The translations under genes and the position numbers were made by a program. Positions 26,109 to 35,029 of a stretch of DNA of 64,000 nucleotides are shown here, piece by piece; position 1 is the stretch's first letter; each line of letters opens with the position of its first letter. A model generated the notes under the pieces. That model searched no databases, had not been told where the DNA came from, and saw only the letters and a program-made list of their open reading frames with translations. The DNA lies in contig NZ_VOQS01000005.1 in the NCBI RefSeq assembly GCF_007995085.1, forward strand, positions 930,001 through 994,000, in the 5' to 3' direction. This stretch comes from Paraburkholderia azotifigens. Lineage in GTDB: Bacteria > Pseudomonadota > Gammaproteobacteria > Burkholderiales > Burkholderiaceae.

Positions 26109-27863
26109 TCAATGTCCACGAGCCAGCTCTTCCAGCCCATGTAGACCAACGGGCGGAGTCGCCTGCCACGGCAATAACACAACCCGTTTCGCATCCTGCT
26201 TCATCACGCGCTCGATAAATGGCACCTCGTAGCGCCCTCGTTCGGCGAGTGCCGGGTCGTGGGTACCGCTTGCGAGCAGACTTTGGTCAATGACCCAGGC
26301 ATACGGTTCAATCTGGGCCCGCCGGAGGTCGGCTTGTAGCCGCTCTGCCTCATGAACCGGTGTCGCCTCAGGGAGCGTCACGATAAGTACGCGCGTGAAC
26401 TCGGGGTCGCGCAGACGTGGCAGAAGCTGGCGAACCTCTTCTGGCATATCGCCCTGGCTACGCATGACTTCGCGATGGTAGGCCTCCGCTGCGTCCATCA
26501 GCAGGATGGTGTGTCCGGTCGGGGCCGTGTCGAGTATCACAAACGAGTCCCGGGCCTCATCTACCGTTCGCGCGAATGCACGAAAAACCGCTATCTCTTC
26601 GGTGCACGGCGACCGCAGGTCTTCCTCAAGCATCGCTTTTCCCTGGGCATCGAGAAAAGCACCGGCCTTGGCAAGAACCTCGTCGCGGTAGCGGTTGACC
26701 TCCCGCTCCGGGTCGATGCGACTCACGCTCAGACCCGGCAGCGACTCCCGGAAAGTCCACGCCACATGTGCGGCCGGGTCAGTGGTCGAAAGCAGGACTG
26801 CGTGTCCGCGCTGAGCCAGTTCAAGTGCTATCGCAGCAGCAACCGTCGTCTTGCCGACGCCACCCTTGCCCATCGTCATGACAAGCCCACGCCCCGCTTT
26901 CTCGAGGTCGTCAACGAGCGGCAGGAGGCCGCAGGGCAACTCCACGCTCAACCGGACATCTGTTCTCGGCTCCGCAATCTGCTCAGGGTGCAAATACGCC
27001 CTTAACGCGGTCAGCCCAACCAATCCCTTGGGAATGAAGCCTGTTTCGCTTCGCGGAAGGGCTGCGAGACCCGGCGGCATTGCCTTTATAGCTACGCCCT
27101 GCTGTTCTTCCATCGCGCAAGCAATGTCATCGTCAGAAGAGACAGCCTTGAAAACGCCATTCACGGCAAGCACAAGGTTTCGGACCCCGAGGTCGGCTAG
27201 TTCGATTCGGGTTCGCTCCGCCTCACGGAATGCAGATGCCTCCGGTCGGGTCACCAGGACGACAGTAGTGCGGTCGTAATTAGCCAATTCGGCAACCGCC
27301 GCTGCGTACAGTTGCCTGTTTTGCTCGAGGCCTGCCAGAGGCCCCAGGCACGAATTGCCGGTTGTGTTTGTCGACAGAAAGTTGCTCCATGCCGACGGCA
27401 GTGTCAGCAGACGCAACGTGTGCCCCGTGGGTGCGGTGTCGAAAATTATGTGGTCGTACGCATTCGCGCTGGCACTACCACCCAACAGGTCGGCAAAGGC
27501 GTCGAACGCCGCTATCTCGACGGTGCAGCCACCGGAAAACTGTTCCTCCATGCTGCGAATTGCCGCATCGGGTAACACGCCTCGATAAGGGCTGACCATA
27601 CGCTCGCGGTAGGCTGCCGCGGCGAGTCCCGGGTCGATGTTCAGCGCGTGGAGGTTTGGAACCTGCGCAATTGGCGTCGGCCGCCCGGAAAGTTCAGTCT
27701 CAAGCACCTCATCGAGATTGGATGCCGGGTCGGTGCTGACAAGCAGCACGGCCTTACCCTTTTCGGCTAACTGCAGCGCCGTTGCGCAGGCGAGCGACGT
27801 CTTACCGACGCCACCCTTGCCAGTGAAAAAGAGATGGCGAGTTGTAACGGCAGGAAGCGTCAT
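26109..27863 (-). CDS. arsA: Arsenical pump-driving ATPase ArsA
   Basis: A 584-residue protein with the two tandem GET3/ArsA ATPase halves expected of ArsA. Each half has a deviant Walker A: FFTGKGGVGKTSLACATA at the N-terminus and TMGKGGVGKTTVAAAIA near residue 333. Switch and DTAPTGHT signature motifs occur twice (FDTAPTGHTLRLL and LDTAPTGHTILLM). ArsA energises arsenite efflux through ArsB and takes arsenite from ArsD. It follows arsD by 13 bp in the same transcript. No arsB is present in the window, so its membrane partner must be elsewhere or replaced. Confidence 0.95.
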   Translation of the reverse strand: MTLPAVTTRHLFFTGKGGVGKTSLACATALQLAEKGKAVLLVSTDPASNLDEVLETELSGRPTPIAQVPNLHALNIDPGLAAAAYRERMVSPYRGVLPDAAIRSMEEQFSGGCTVEIAAFDAFADLLGGSASANAYDHIIFDTAPTGHTLRLLTLPSAWSNFLSTNTTGNSCLGPLAGLEQNRQLYAAAVAELANYDRTTVVLVTRPEASAFREAERTRIELADLGVRNLVLAVNGVFKAVSSDDDIACAMEEQQGVAIKAMPPGLAALPRSETGFIPKGLVGLTALRAYLHPEQIAEPRTDVRLSVELPCGLLPLVDDLEKAGRGLVMTMGKGGVGKTTVAAAIALELAQRGHAVLLSTTDPAAHVAWTFRESLPGLSVSRIDPEREVNRYRDEVLAKAGAFLDAQGKAMLEEDLRSPCTEEIAVFRAFARTVDEARDSFVILDTAPTGHTILLMDAAEAYHREVMRSQGDMPEEVRQLLPRLRDPEFTRVLIVTLPEATPVHEAERLQADLRRAQIEPYAWVIDQSLLASGTHDPALAERGRYEVPFIERVMKQDAKRVVLLPWQATPPVGLHGLEELARGH

Positions 27864-27876
27864 ATCGGTGCGCCGG

Positions 27877-28242
27877 TTAGCATTCGCCAGGCTTGCAACC
27901 GCAGGCTCCGGCCTTGATGTGCGGCTTGTCGGCGGTGGAAACCTTGAGGCCCAGTTTCTGAATCAACTGGGCACGTGACGGATACGCTCCGACAGAGATA
28001 ATCCGGCCATCCACCGTTGCGATGGGCAGACGGTCCATACCCGCATGCAGCTCCCGAACCACTTCCGGGTTGGCCGCAAAAGCAGCCGCGTCGTGTCCGA
28101 GGCCGTGCCGAGCGACTTCGACACCATGTTCAGCAAGCCATCGAACGTCAGCGCTGAACTGAACGAGGGTTGGGTCCACGTCGACGCCGCAGACGCCAGT
28201 CGCGCAGCACATGGCCGGCTCGAACACGTCAAGTTTGCTCAT
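27877..28242 (-). CDS. arsD: Arsenic metallochaperone ArsD
   Basis: From the ATG at 28242 the protein has 121 residues. It carries the essential chaperone cysteines Cys12-Cys13 and Cys18 (FEPAMCCATGVCGVDVDP) plus the C-terminal cysteine cluster CGCKPGEC found in many ArsD proteins. The thioredoxin-like body has HGVEVARHGLGHDAAAFAAN. ArsD hands arsenite to ArsA and weakly represses ars operons. It is first in the arsDA unit. No arsR lies beside it. Confidence 0.95.
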   Translation of the reverse strand: MSKLDVFEPAMCCATGVCGVDVDPTLVQFSADVRWLAEHGVEVARHGLGHDAAAFAANPEVVRELHAGMDRLPIATVDGRIISVGAYPSRAQLIQKLGLKVSTADKPHIKAGACGCKPGEC

Positions 28243-28323
28243 CGTTGCTCCCACGAATTCTCCTGTCGGGCCAGACTGCAGCCGCATCCACCCGTCATGC
28301 TCGTCCCTTTGAACGACGAGTCA

Positions 28324-28337
28324 TTGACCTCGGTCAA
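28324..28337. promoter_or_regulatory. FNR/ANR-type palindrome upstream of arsD
   Basis: TTGACCTCGGTCAA is a perfect inverted repeat (TTGACC/GGTCAA) that fits the FNR/ANR consensus core TTGAY-N4-RTCAA. It lies 82 bp upstream of arsD, in the divergent region shared with the Met-rich gene. Confidence 0.5.
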
Positions 28338-28409
28338 GTCACAGACGATGGGGCTGCATTTCCTCGCTTGGAGAATCGAATCGCTTGCCGGCCGCCTCCA
28401 GCTTGTTCG

Positions 28410-28423
28410 TTGACCAGCGTCAA
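28410..28423. promoter_or_regulatory. Second FNR/ANR-type palindrome, upstream of the Met-rich gene
   Basis: TTGACCAGCGTCAA also fits TTGAY-N4-RTCAA. It lies 86 bp from the first palindrome and about 88 bp before the ATG at 28511. Two matching sites in one divergent region suggest oxygen or redox control by a Crp/Fnr protein. Confidence 0.5.
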
Positions 28424-28510
28424 GGGAAGGTCGGTGCTGACATGTAGCCTTTGTGTGCACGATGACTGCACACGCTCTGTTGTCGAGTCGCGCGTCCACA
28501 GGGAGGAGAT

Positions 28511-29029
28511 ATGAAAAAGCTTCTAGTTATGCTGACTGTCGGTGTCGCATTGACATCCCCGGTCCTGCAAGCTGCTTCCAAGGACACAAGTGCGCCGCAA
28601 GGCAGTTCAAAAACGCAGCAGCCTGGCGCAGCTGAGTTCGACAAGAATCTGACTCAGCTTCAGGAGCAGATGAAGGCAATGCAAGCGCAGATGGACCAGA
28701 TTCGCAAAACTCAAAACCCTCAGGAACGCCAGAAGCTACTCGAGCAGCACTGGGCCACAATGCAAAGCGCGATGACAATCATGCGCGGGATGTGGGGCCC
28801 GGGGATGATGGGACGTGGAATGGGCCCAGGCATGATGGGTGGCGCTGGGCCAGGGATGATGGGAGGCTGGGGCCATATGGGTGGCTACTATTCACACCTG
28901 ACGCCCGAGCAACTGCGGCAACGTCAATATATGACTGACCAATACCTGCGGATGCAGCAGGAGATGATGAATAACATGATGTTGCAGCAACAATACCGGA
29001 TGGGGCCACCGCCTGCCGGTGCGCAGTAG
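28511..29029 (+). CDS. Met/Gly/Gln-rich periplasmic protein
   Basis: A 172-residue protein with a signal peptide (MKKLLVMLTVGVALTSPVLQ, then AAS), a predicted coiled-coil segment (residues about 45-85, QEQMKAMQAQMDQIRKTQN) and a methionine/glycine repeat zone (GPGMMG three times, GRGMGPG, GGWGHMGGYY), then a Gln/Met-rich tail. Methionine-rich periplasmic proteins often bind Cu(I) or other soft metals, which fits a place beside arsenic genes. The exact ligand is an inference. A GGGAGGAG ribosome site precedes the ATG. Confidence 0.8.
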   Translation: MKKLLVMLTVGVALTSPVLQAASKDTSAPQGSSKTQQPGAAEFDKNLTQLQEQMKAMQAQMDQIRKTQNPQERQKLLEQHWATMQSAMTIMRGMWGPGMMGRGMGPGMMGGAGPGMMGGWGHMGGYYSHLTPEQLRQRQYMTDQYLRMQQEMMNNMMLQQQYRMGPPPAGAQ

Positions 29030-29095
29030 ACATACTGGAGAACCGAATACCGACGACATCCCAGCCTTGAAAGCTCGCCACCTACAGGAGCGAAC

Positions 29096-29443
29096 ATGAG
29101 CGGAATTTCCAACTACAAAGACCTGACAGGCGCGGTATCTATTCAGATGCGAGCGATGCGCGCGTCACAACCGGAGTTGATGACGGCATTCGGACAACTC
29201 GCTGCGGCTGGGACAAAAGACGGGGCTCTGGACCGAAAAATGCGGGAGCTGGTGGCGCTAGGGATAGCGATTGCATGTCGTTGCGACGACTGCATCGGCT
29301 TTCACGTCCAAACGCTGGTGAAACTAGGCACGACAAAGGCCGAGCTGGAAGACGTGCTCGGCACTGCCGTCTATATGGGCGGCGGCCCGTCGATGATGTA
29401 TGCCACCCATGCGTTGAGAGCCTTTGAGGAATTCTCGCCCTGA
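29096..29443 (+). CDS. Carboxymuconolactone-decarboxylase / AhpD-like protein
   Basis: A 115-residue all-helical protein of the CMD/AhpD family with a CxxC-like redox motif (CRCDDCIGFHVQTLVKLG), then VLGTAVYMGGGPSMMYATHA. AhpD-type proteins act as thiol reductants for peroxiredoxins. CMD-like short proteins are also found in metal-stress loci. It is 66 bp downstream of the Met-rich gene with CAGGAG before the ATG, so it is probably co-transcribed. Confidence 0.88.
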   Translation: MSGISNYKDLTGAVSIQMRAMRASQPELMTAFGQLAAAGTKDGALDRKMRELVALGIAIACRCDDCIGFHVQTLVKLGTTKAELEDVLGTAVYMGGGPSMMYATHALRAFEEFSP

Positions 29444-29514
29444 AATCAACGCACCCGGTGTCTACCAGTGTCTGCGGTGCAAGGCAGTCCTCGAAGAGGA
29501 CCACAGCATGGCAC

Positions 29515-30033
29515 TCATGGCTGCGTCATCCCTTGATGATGCATATGCCCATCCATCGCGTCAGCGCCGTGGTCCGAAATCTGTGCGTCGAACCATGCGT
29601 GAAGTGACGACACTAATTTCGGGTCATCGCTGCGATAACCAAGTTCTCCTCCACCTTCAATGTCCTTGTACGTAATCGATACCTGACCGGGTCTTGCCGC
29701 TCTGAGTTGCGCCAATCCGGGCATGTCGGTACCGTGAGTACGAGCAGGTCCCGAAAAATCACCGCGCTGAAACTGCGTCTGGATTTGACGCAGGTGCTCA
29801 CGAATCAGCCGAATCTGGACGCTGTCGGCCGGGTTTTTCGCAATCACCTGCTGGCTTCCGCCATCGTCCGATTTCGTGAAGATGTGGGTCGTGGCCTGGA
29901 GGCTGAACGGCATGACCTCCGCACCTCGCTGCGCGACCTCTGCCTGACGTTCAGCGTCCGCCGCGAACGATTCAAACGGCGCGACAAGACCTACCATCGC
30001 GATTAGCGTAGTGAAAAATATGGTCGATTTCAT
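29515..30033 (-). CDS. Secreted protein of unknown function with a His-rich tail
   Basis: From the ATG at 30033 (MKSTIFFTTLIAMVGLVAPF, signal ending AA) the protein has 172 residues. The middle part reads MPFSLQATTHIFTKSDDGGS, and there is a helix IRLIREHLRQIQTQFQRGDF. The tail is histidine/methionine-rich (DGHMHHQGM). Homologues are sometimes labelled aspartate carbamoyltransferase in databases, but no such motif is present. The context and tail suggest metal binding in the periplasm. It is convergent with the CMD gene. Confidence 0.7.
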   Translation of the reverse strand: MKSTIFFTTLIAMVGLVAPFESFAADAERQAEVAQRGAEVMPFSLQATTHIFTKSDDGGSQQVIAKNPADSVQIRLIREHLRQIQTQFQRGDFSGPARTHGTDMPGLAQLRAARPGQVSITYKDIEGGGELGYRSDDPKLVSSLHAWFDAQISDHGADAMDGHMHHQGMTQP

Positions 30034-30617
30034 TGGATGAGACTCCCGTACAGTCAACCTTTGCCTGATTGAACCATTCCCGCATCCGTGCAGGTCAACA
30101 TCCTAGCTGGCGAGTTTCCGCCTGCCGGGGAGAACGCAGTCAGCTATCTAAAGATTCCAGTCAACATCTTGTAGGCTAATCGTTTCGAACGGTCACTCCG
30201 TCGCTCTGTATCGGCACGGAGCCTATCACGCTAACCATTTAAACAAGCATGAAATCTGACATGTCAGCGCTTATGCCAGGCTGGATATCCACCCCGCGGC
30301 CGTCCAGGGTTGGGGCGACACTTAGGCATCAACGCCACACATGAACCCGGGCGGATAGCGAGCGTAGGCCGTTGGCGTCGCGAGCATGTCGACCGATGCC
30401 TGCGCGGGGTCAAATTGCCTATCCAGGTGTTTGGGCCATCCATGCGATGGACCCAACCAATGGCGCCAGGTTCTCAAGCGCGGCATATGTACGCTAGCCT
30501 CCCGTTAGCCCGCGCCCTGCACTCGGCCACGCACGTCCGCTAGTCGGGTCTCGAGCCGCTCGTTCCTAATGAGAGGTTTCATGGGCGGTTGCATGTTGAT
30601 GCACGGACGAGTTAGCT
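30034..30617. other. Non-coding stretch between the periplasmic gene and aioR
   Basis: About 580 bases. Short frames occur (for example around 30310-30543) but lack ribosome sites and family features. It must carry the promoter of the leftward gene at 30033. No hairpin terminator for aioR was recognised. Confidence 0.35.
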
Positions 30618-31955
30618 TCAATGAAGCGGTTCGGCTGAAATCGCGTGTTTGCGCATTTTCTCCCAAAGACTCTTCCTTGAAATGCCAAGAGCGTGGGCCG
30701 TCTCGGAAATGTGGCCTTGGTGCTGCAGCAGCGCCGCACGGATGAACGCGTTTTCGCACGCAGCCATGTAGCCGTCGAGCGGAGCGTCCATATCCAGCGC
30801 TGCTCCGGCCTGAGACCCGTCCTCCTCGAAAACATCGGACGAGAAAAGCATATTGCGAGAGCACACGATGCAAGCCCGCTCGAGCCGGTTCTGCAACTCC
30901 CGCACGTTCCCGGGCCAACTGTACGTCGCGAGCCGCGCCTCCGTCGATGGGTGAAACAGCTTGACCGGCTCGCCTAGCCGGCTCGCGATTTCTCGTACGA
31001 ATCGATGTGCGAGCCATAGAACATCATCCGGCCGGTCTCGTAGCGCTGGCACACGCAGCTCCAGGATGTTGATGCGATAAAAGAGGTCTTCCCTGAACTT
31101 CCCCAGACGGACGAGTTCAGTCAGGTCACGGTTCGTGGCACAGACCAACCGAAAATCCGTTTCTACCTCCCGTTCGCCACCCACGCGTGTGATGCGACGT
31201 TCCTGAAGAGCACGAAGCAGCTTGACCTGCATCGACAGCGGCAAGTCACCAATCTCATCAAGGAAGAGCGTCCCGCCCTCCGCCTGCTCGAAATAGCCCT
31301 TCTTCTGGCGCTCGGCGCCCGTGAACGCGCCACGCTCATGTCCAAAGAATTCAGATTCGAGAAGCGTGTCAGGAACAGCACCGCAGTTGACGGCGACGAA
31401 CGGTAACGTAACACCCGGGGAGTGCCGATGGATGAACCGTGCCACCACCTCCTTGCCGACGCCCGACTCGCCAGTAACCAGAATCGACTTCGCTCTGCCA
31501 GCAATCCTTGGCACCATCTCGGCGAGTCGTCGCATCGCTTCCGATACCCCCAGCTCGCTCTGAGCGGGCATTGCCTGGTCAGGAATTCCCGTTCCTGTGA
31601 GCACTCTGACCTTGTCGACCAGCGCCCCGATGTCGAAGGGTTTTGTTATGTAGTCCGCCGCGCCACTTTTCAGCAGGGAAACAGCGGTTTCGACGGACGC
31701 ATAGGCCGTGATGAAAAGAAACGGCGGCACGCCAACATGCGTCGATGTGGCACGCGAAAAAAATTCCTCGCCTGATATGTCGGAAAGCCGGATGTCACTG
31801 ATGACTGCCTGATATGGTCGGCTTCCGAGGGCGTCGAGTGCCGACTCACCCTCGGTATGCCAGTCCACCTCAAAGCCTTCAAGGCGGAAGCGGTCGGCGA
31901 GGGACTCGCCCATGATGAGGTCATCCTCAACGACACAGATGAGCGCGTTACCCAT
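30618..31955 (-). CDS. aioR: Sigma-54-dependent response regulator of arsenite oxidation, AioR
   Basis: A 445-residue NtrC-type regulator. Residues 1-120 are a receiver with phospho-acceptor Asp in VISDIRLSD. Residues about 138-365 form an AAA+ sigma-54 activator domain with Walker A GESGVGKE, the sigma-54 contact loop GAFTGA and Walker B LFLDEIGDLP. The C-terminus is a Fis-type helix-turn-helix (ISETAHALGISRKSLWEKM). In arsenite oxidisers AioR, phosphorylated by AioS, activates aioBA with RpoN, and a -24/-12 promoter is indeed seen before aioB. It follows aioS by 12 bp. Confidence 0.92.
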   Translation of the reverse strand: MGNALICVVEDDLIMGESLADRFRLEGFEVDWHTEGESALDALGSRPYQAVISDIRLSDISGEEFFSRATSTHVGVPPFLFITAYASVETAVSLLKSGAADYITKPFDIGALVDKVRVLTGTGIPDQAMPAQSELGVSEAMRRLAEMVPRIAGRAKSILVTGESGVGKEVVARFIHRHSPGVTLPFVAVNCGAVPDTLLESEFFGHERGAFTGAERQKKGYFEQAEGGTLFLDEIGDLPLSMQVKLLRALQERRITRVGGEREVETDFRLVCATNRDLTELVRLGKFREDLFYRINILELRVPALRDRPDDVLWLAHRFVREIASRLGEPVKLFHPSTEARLATYSWPGNVRELQNRLERACIVCSRNMLFSSDVFEEDGSQAGAALDMDAPLDGYMAACENAFIRAALLQHQGHISETAHALGISRKSLWEKMRKHAISAEPLH

Positions 31956-31967
31956 GCAGCACTCCTC

Positions 31968-33425
31968 TCACGGAAGTGAAATTGGCAGGAGGACGGCAAT
32001 GATTGTCCGTCCTGGTGCGCTATCGACCGAAATTGTCCCACCAAGCTGCGTGACGATTTGATAGCTAACCCACAACCCGAGACTGGAGGAACGTCTACCC
32101 GCAGCGATAGCAACCGAACCAAACGGTTCAAACAAATGTTCCATCGCCGTTCCTGAAATGTGCTGGCCGGTGTTCGAGACTGTGATTCCCAGACCCGTGC
32201 CGTTGACCCCGGCAAGACAGTCAACGCTTCCCCCGATTTCGACGGCCTTTGCGGCATTCAGCAACAGATTGAGAACAAGCTGGCGAACCTGATGGGCGGG
32301 CAATGCGACAGTCTCGTCCAGTTCGACCGCCCAATGAAAGGTCGCCTGCTTTGCCTGTATTTGCGGTGCTATCAGCAGCTTCAGGTCGTGCCAGTCGGAT
32401 GGACTCATCGCGGGCGAGTCAAGTCTCGCCTCGAAAAGCAATGCACCCACCGTCGACCGGATTTGGGCCAGGCCACGCTCGAGCAGACCGAGGGTTTTTC
32501 TTGTCTGAGCGTCGGGTTCACCGTGCGTATTCAGTGTATCGATGGCGTTTAGCATCCCGCCGAGTGGGTTGTTGATTTCGTGTGCGATGCCGGCAGCGAC
32601 CTGTCCGACGGCCGCAAGGCGCTCCGAGACTACGACTTCCCGTTCCAGCGCCTGTTTTTGCGCAAGCTCGGCGAGCATGGTCTGAAACTGCTGCTCCAGT
32701 TGCCCGATTTCGTCACTGCCCTGTGCCGTGATGCCCACCCCGAGCTTGGATGGATGTTCTTTACCGACGCGAGCCATCGCATCGGTTAGACGGATTAACG
32801 GTTTGGCCATCCGGTCTCCCCACACCCACCCCAGCGGCATGAGCAGCAGCAGCACGGGAATCGTTGCGACGGCAAGCTTAAGCAGGGTTGACCTGACCCG
32901 ACCGTAGTACGTGTTGGCGTCGTAGACGAGCACGACATAGCCGAGCACGCTTCCGTCGTCGGAGTTGACCTGCATGCCAGCTGTCACATCACGGTCCGCG
33001 AACAGACCAGGGAAATCAAAGAAGAACGGAGCATGAGCGGCGCGCAGACTCGAAAGGACCGCGCCGAACTGGGGCTGAAGGTTTGCGACCGGACTCTGGA
33101 TACGGTCCTTGCGCGGGGATGTTGAAGCATAGACGCGAGCCTTCGCGTCGAACACGACGATTTCCTTCAGCGGGTTCGTGGGCTCCCTCACTGCAACGGG
33201 CGTGCGAATGACTTCAAACGCACGCCAAAGGTCGTCCTTCATCATGGGGTCACGCACGGACAGCGTCAGAACGCGACACAGATTCTCAGCGCTGCTCTCC
33301 AGGTCCTTTCGCGCGTCGGAGACGGCCAAGCTCACAAGCGCGATGGTTACCAGCAATTCCGTCAGAAGAATAACCCCGCTCAACGCCAGCGGAATCTTGT
33401 ATCGATAGCTGAGATGGGACAGCAT
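31968..33425 (-). CDS. aioS: Sensor histidine kinase AioS
   Basis: A 485-residue membrane kinase from the ATG at 33425 (AAGGAC 7 bases upstream). A first transmembrane segment lies at about residues 11-33 and a second near 185-205 (LLKLAVATIPVLLLLMPLGW), with a periplasmic sensor region between them. A HAMP-like segment, the phospho-acceptor motif AAGIAHEINNPLGGML and a HATPase domain (LLLNAAKAV, SSLGLWVSYQIV) follow. In known systems AioX binds arsenite in the periplasm and signals through AioS to AioR. The order aioX-aioS-aioR with short gaps supports this. Confidence 0.92.
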   Translation of the reverse strand: MLSHLSYRYKIPLALSGVILLTELLVTIALVSLAVSDARKDLESSAENLCRVLTLSVRDPMMKDDLWRAFEVIRTPVAVREPTNPLKEIVVFDAKARVYASTSPRKDRIQSPVANLQPQFGAVLSSLRAAHAPFFFDFPGLFADRDVTAGMQVNSDDGSVLGYVVLVYDANTYYGRVRSTLLKLAVATIPVLLLLMPLGWVWGDRMAKPLIRLTDAMARVGKEHPSKLGVGITAQGSDEIGQLEQQFQTMLAELAQKQALEREVVVSERLAAVGQVAAGIAHEINNPLGGMLNAIDTLNTHGEPDAQTRKTLGLLERGLAQIRSTVGALLFEARLDSPAMSPSDWHDLKLLIAPQIQAKQATFHWAVELDETVALPAHQVRQLVLNLLLNAAKAVEIGGSVDCLAGVNGTGLGITVSNTGQHISGTAMEHLFEPFGSVAIAAGRRSSSLGLWVSYQIVTQLGGTISVDSAPGRTIIAVLLPISLP

Positions 33426-33436
33426 AAGCACCGTCC

Positions 33437-34315
33437 TTATTGAGGCCCGGCATTCAGGATGGCCACAAGCCGGCGAATCCCGTCGAATACCTTGTCGTCA
33501 TCCCGAACGAAGCCATCGAGATTCAGTCGCTGAAGAATCGTTTGCCCTCCCGCATGTTCTTTCATTCCGAGCAGTGCCTTCTGGATACGAAGGAACGATT
33601 CCTCATCGAGCGAACGACGCGCGACAATTGGCGGAAAGCCATATTGCGGAGACCGCCACGCAACACGGACATCGCGAGTGCGTTCGGGGTACTGTTTCTC
33701 AATGGTGTCGTAGACGTAGCCGTCTATCTCGCCCGCGTCGGCAAGTCCGGAGGTCACCGCATCAACGACCTTCCGGTGCGCATACGTGAAAAAGAATTTC
33801 TTGAAGAAACGCGTAGGCCGGATACCCGAACGCATGAGTTCCGTCGTGGGCACAAGAAAGCCCGAATTGGACTCGGGGTCGCTAAAGGCGAAAACGCGGT
33901 CGCGTAGCTGCGTGATGTGGGTTGTATGCGTGTCGCTCTTCGGGACAATCAGATATGAGCGATAGAGTGGCTGTCCACCGTAATCGGGAATCGCCATCAG
34001 ACGCATCGTCTGAAGATGCGTCACATAGGGAAAACCGCAAACCCACGCAACATCGAGTCTTCCATCGGCAATGAGGTCGTCGATTTCGCGGTAGCTGTTG
34101 CGTTGCACAAACCGCACGTCTGCGCTGCATACGTCCCCGAGTTCGCGGCTCCATTGATCCAGCAGATTTATTTCGTTATCGAGAATTACGCCGGTGGTGC
34201 CGAACGCCACAAGCGGGCTCTCGCTGGCTATCGCGACCCGGACAGTCGACAGAAGCGGAAGGCTCAGCGCGAGACGAAGAATCCGACGCCTGTACATGTT
34301 ACGACCTGGTGACAT
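33437..34315 (-). CDS. aioX: Periplasmic arsenite-sensing binding protein AioX
   Basis: From ATG 34315 (GGGGAG upstream) the protein has 292 residues. An alternative ATG at 34297 has its own AGGT site. It is a PhnD-type binding protein with a signal peptide (MYRRRILRLALSLPLLSTVR). Features are the opening VAFGTTGVILDNEINLLDQW, YREIDDLIADGRLDVAWVCG and SDPESNSGFLVPTTELMRSG. AioX in Agrobacterium and relatives binds As(III) through a cysteine. Cys residues in GDVCSAD and WVCGFP are candidates here. It is first in the aioXSR operon and divergent from aioBA. Confidence 0.88.
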   Translation of the reverse strand: MSPGRNMYRRRILRLALSLPLLSTVRVAIASESPLVAFGTTGVILDNEINLLDQWSRELGDVCSADVRFVQRNSYREIDDLIADGRLDVAWVCGFPYVTHLQTMRLMAIPDYGGQPLYRSYLIVPKSDTHTTHITQLRDRVFAFSDPESNSGFLVPTTELMRSGIRPTRFFKKFFFTYAHRKVVDAVTSGLADAGEIDGYVYDTIEKQYPERTRDVRVAWRSPQYGFPPIVARRSLDEESFLRIQKALLGMKEHAGGQTILQRLNLDGFVRDDDKVFDGIRRLVAILNAGPQ

Positions 34316-34420
34316 AACGGCCCACTCCCCGTTGGGAACCGTTACCGGACGGTAATGGCGACCAGCAGCACTGCACCGATAATCCGCGACAGATGCGCGC
34401 CCGGCAGATGGCAATGCCCT

Positions 34421-34436
34421 TGGCATATGTCTTGCC
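34421..34436 (+). promoter_or_regulatory. Sigma-54 (-24/-12) promoter for aioBA
   Basis: TGGCATATGTCTTGCC matches the RpoN consensus TGGCAC-N5-TTGC with the invariant GG (34422-34423) and GC (34434-34435) 10 bases apart. Transcription would start near 34447, about 40 bases before the aioB ATG. AioR is a sigma-54 activator, so promoter and regulator agree. Confidence 0.8.
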
Positions 34437-34488
34437 GTTGCTCTGATGCTAATGACAACAGCAGCAAGATTCAAGCGAGGAGATGACC

Positions 34489-35013
34489 ATGGGCGAACTC
34501 AAAATCCAGCGCCGTACATTCCTGAAACTCAGCGGCGGCTCAATCGCCGCAACCGCAGCGTCTGCGCTGGCACCCAACATAGCGACGGCGACCAATCCGG
34601 TCGATACGAGCCGTACGACACTTCCTTATCCGAAAAAATCCCTGGCGCAGCTGGGGCGTATGACCGTCAACAGTCCCGTCGCATTCACCTATCCCGATGC
34701 GTCGTCACCGTGTACCGCTGTCAAGCTCGGCAGTCGCGTGGCGGGCGGCGTCGGACCGGACGGTGACATCGTCGCGTACAGCGCCATGTGCACACACATG
34801 GGTTGCCCCGTCGTGTACGACCCAACCACGAAGGTCTTTAAATGTCCCTGCCATTTCAGCATGTTCGACGCCGAAAAGGCCGGACAGATGATTACCGGAC
34901 AGGCGACGGAGAACCTTCCTCGTGTCCGCCTTCAGTACGACGAGAAGACAGGGACCGTATCGGCAGTCGGGATGGAAGGGCTGATATACGGCCGGCAGGC
35001 TAACGTTCTTTGA
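34489..35013 (+). CDS. aioB: Arsenite oxidase small subunit (Rieske), AioB
   Basis: From ATG 34489 (AGGAG 7 bases upstream; the ATG at 34483 is too close to it) the protein has 174 residues. It has a twin-arginine signal ([11 protein letters not shown]) and a Rieske domain with ligands Cys101-x-His103 and Cys119-x2-His122 ([22 protein letters not shown]). The extra pair Cys106 and Cys121 could form the classical Rieske disulfide. AioB passes electrons from the molybdenum subunit to a cytochrome or azurin and carries the Tat signal for both subunits. It lies 16 bp upstream of aioA. Confidence 0.96.
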   Translation: MGELKIQRRTFLKLSGGSIAATAASALAPNIATATNPVDTSRTTLPYPKKSLAQLGRMTVNSPVAFTYPDASSPCTAVKLGSRVAGGVGPDGDIVAYSAMCTHMGCPVVYDPTTKVFKCPCHFSMFDAEKAGQMITGQATENLPRVRLQYDEKTGTVSAVGMEGLIYGRQANVL

Positions 35014-35029
35014 GCGCGAGGAGCTGAAA

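Noticed and set aside
30310..30543. Possible small gene between the His-tailed protein gene and aioR.
   Set aside because: No ribosome site, domain or protein-like periodicity was seen.
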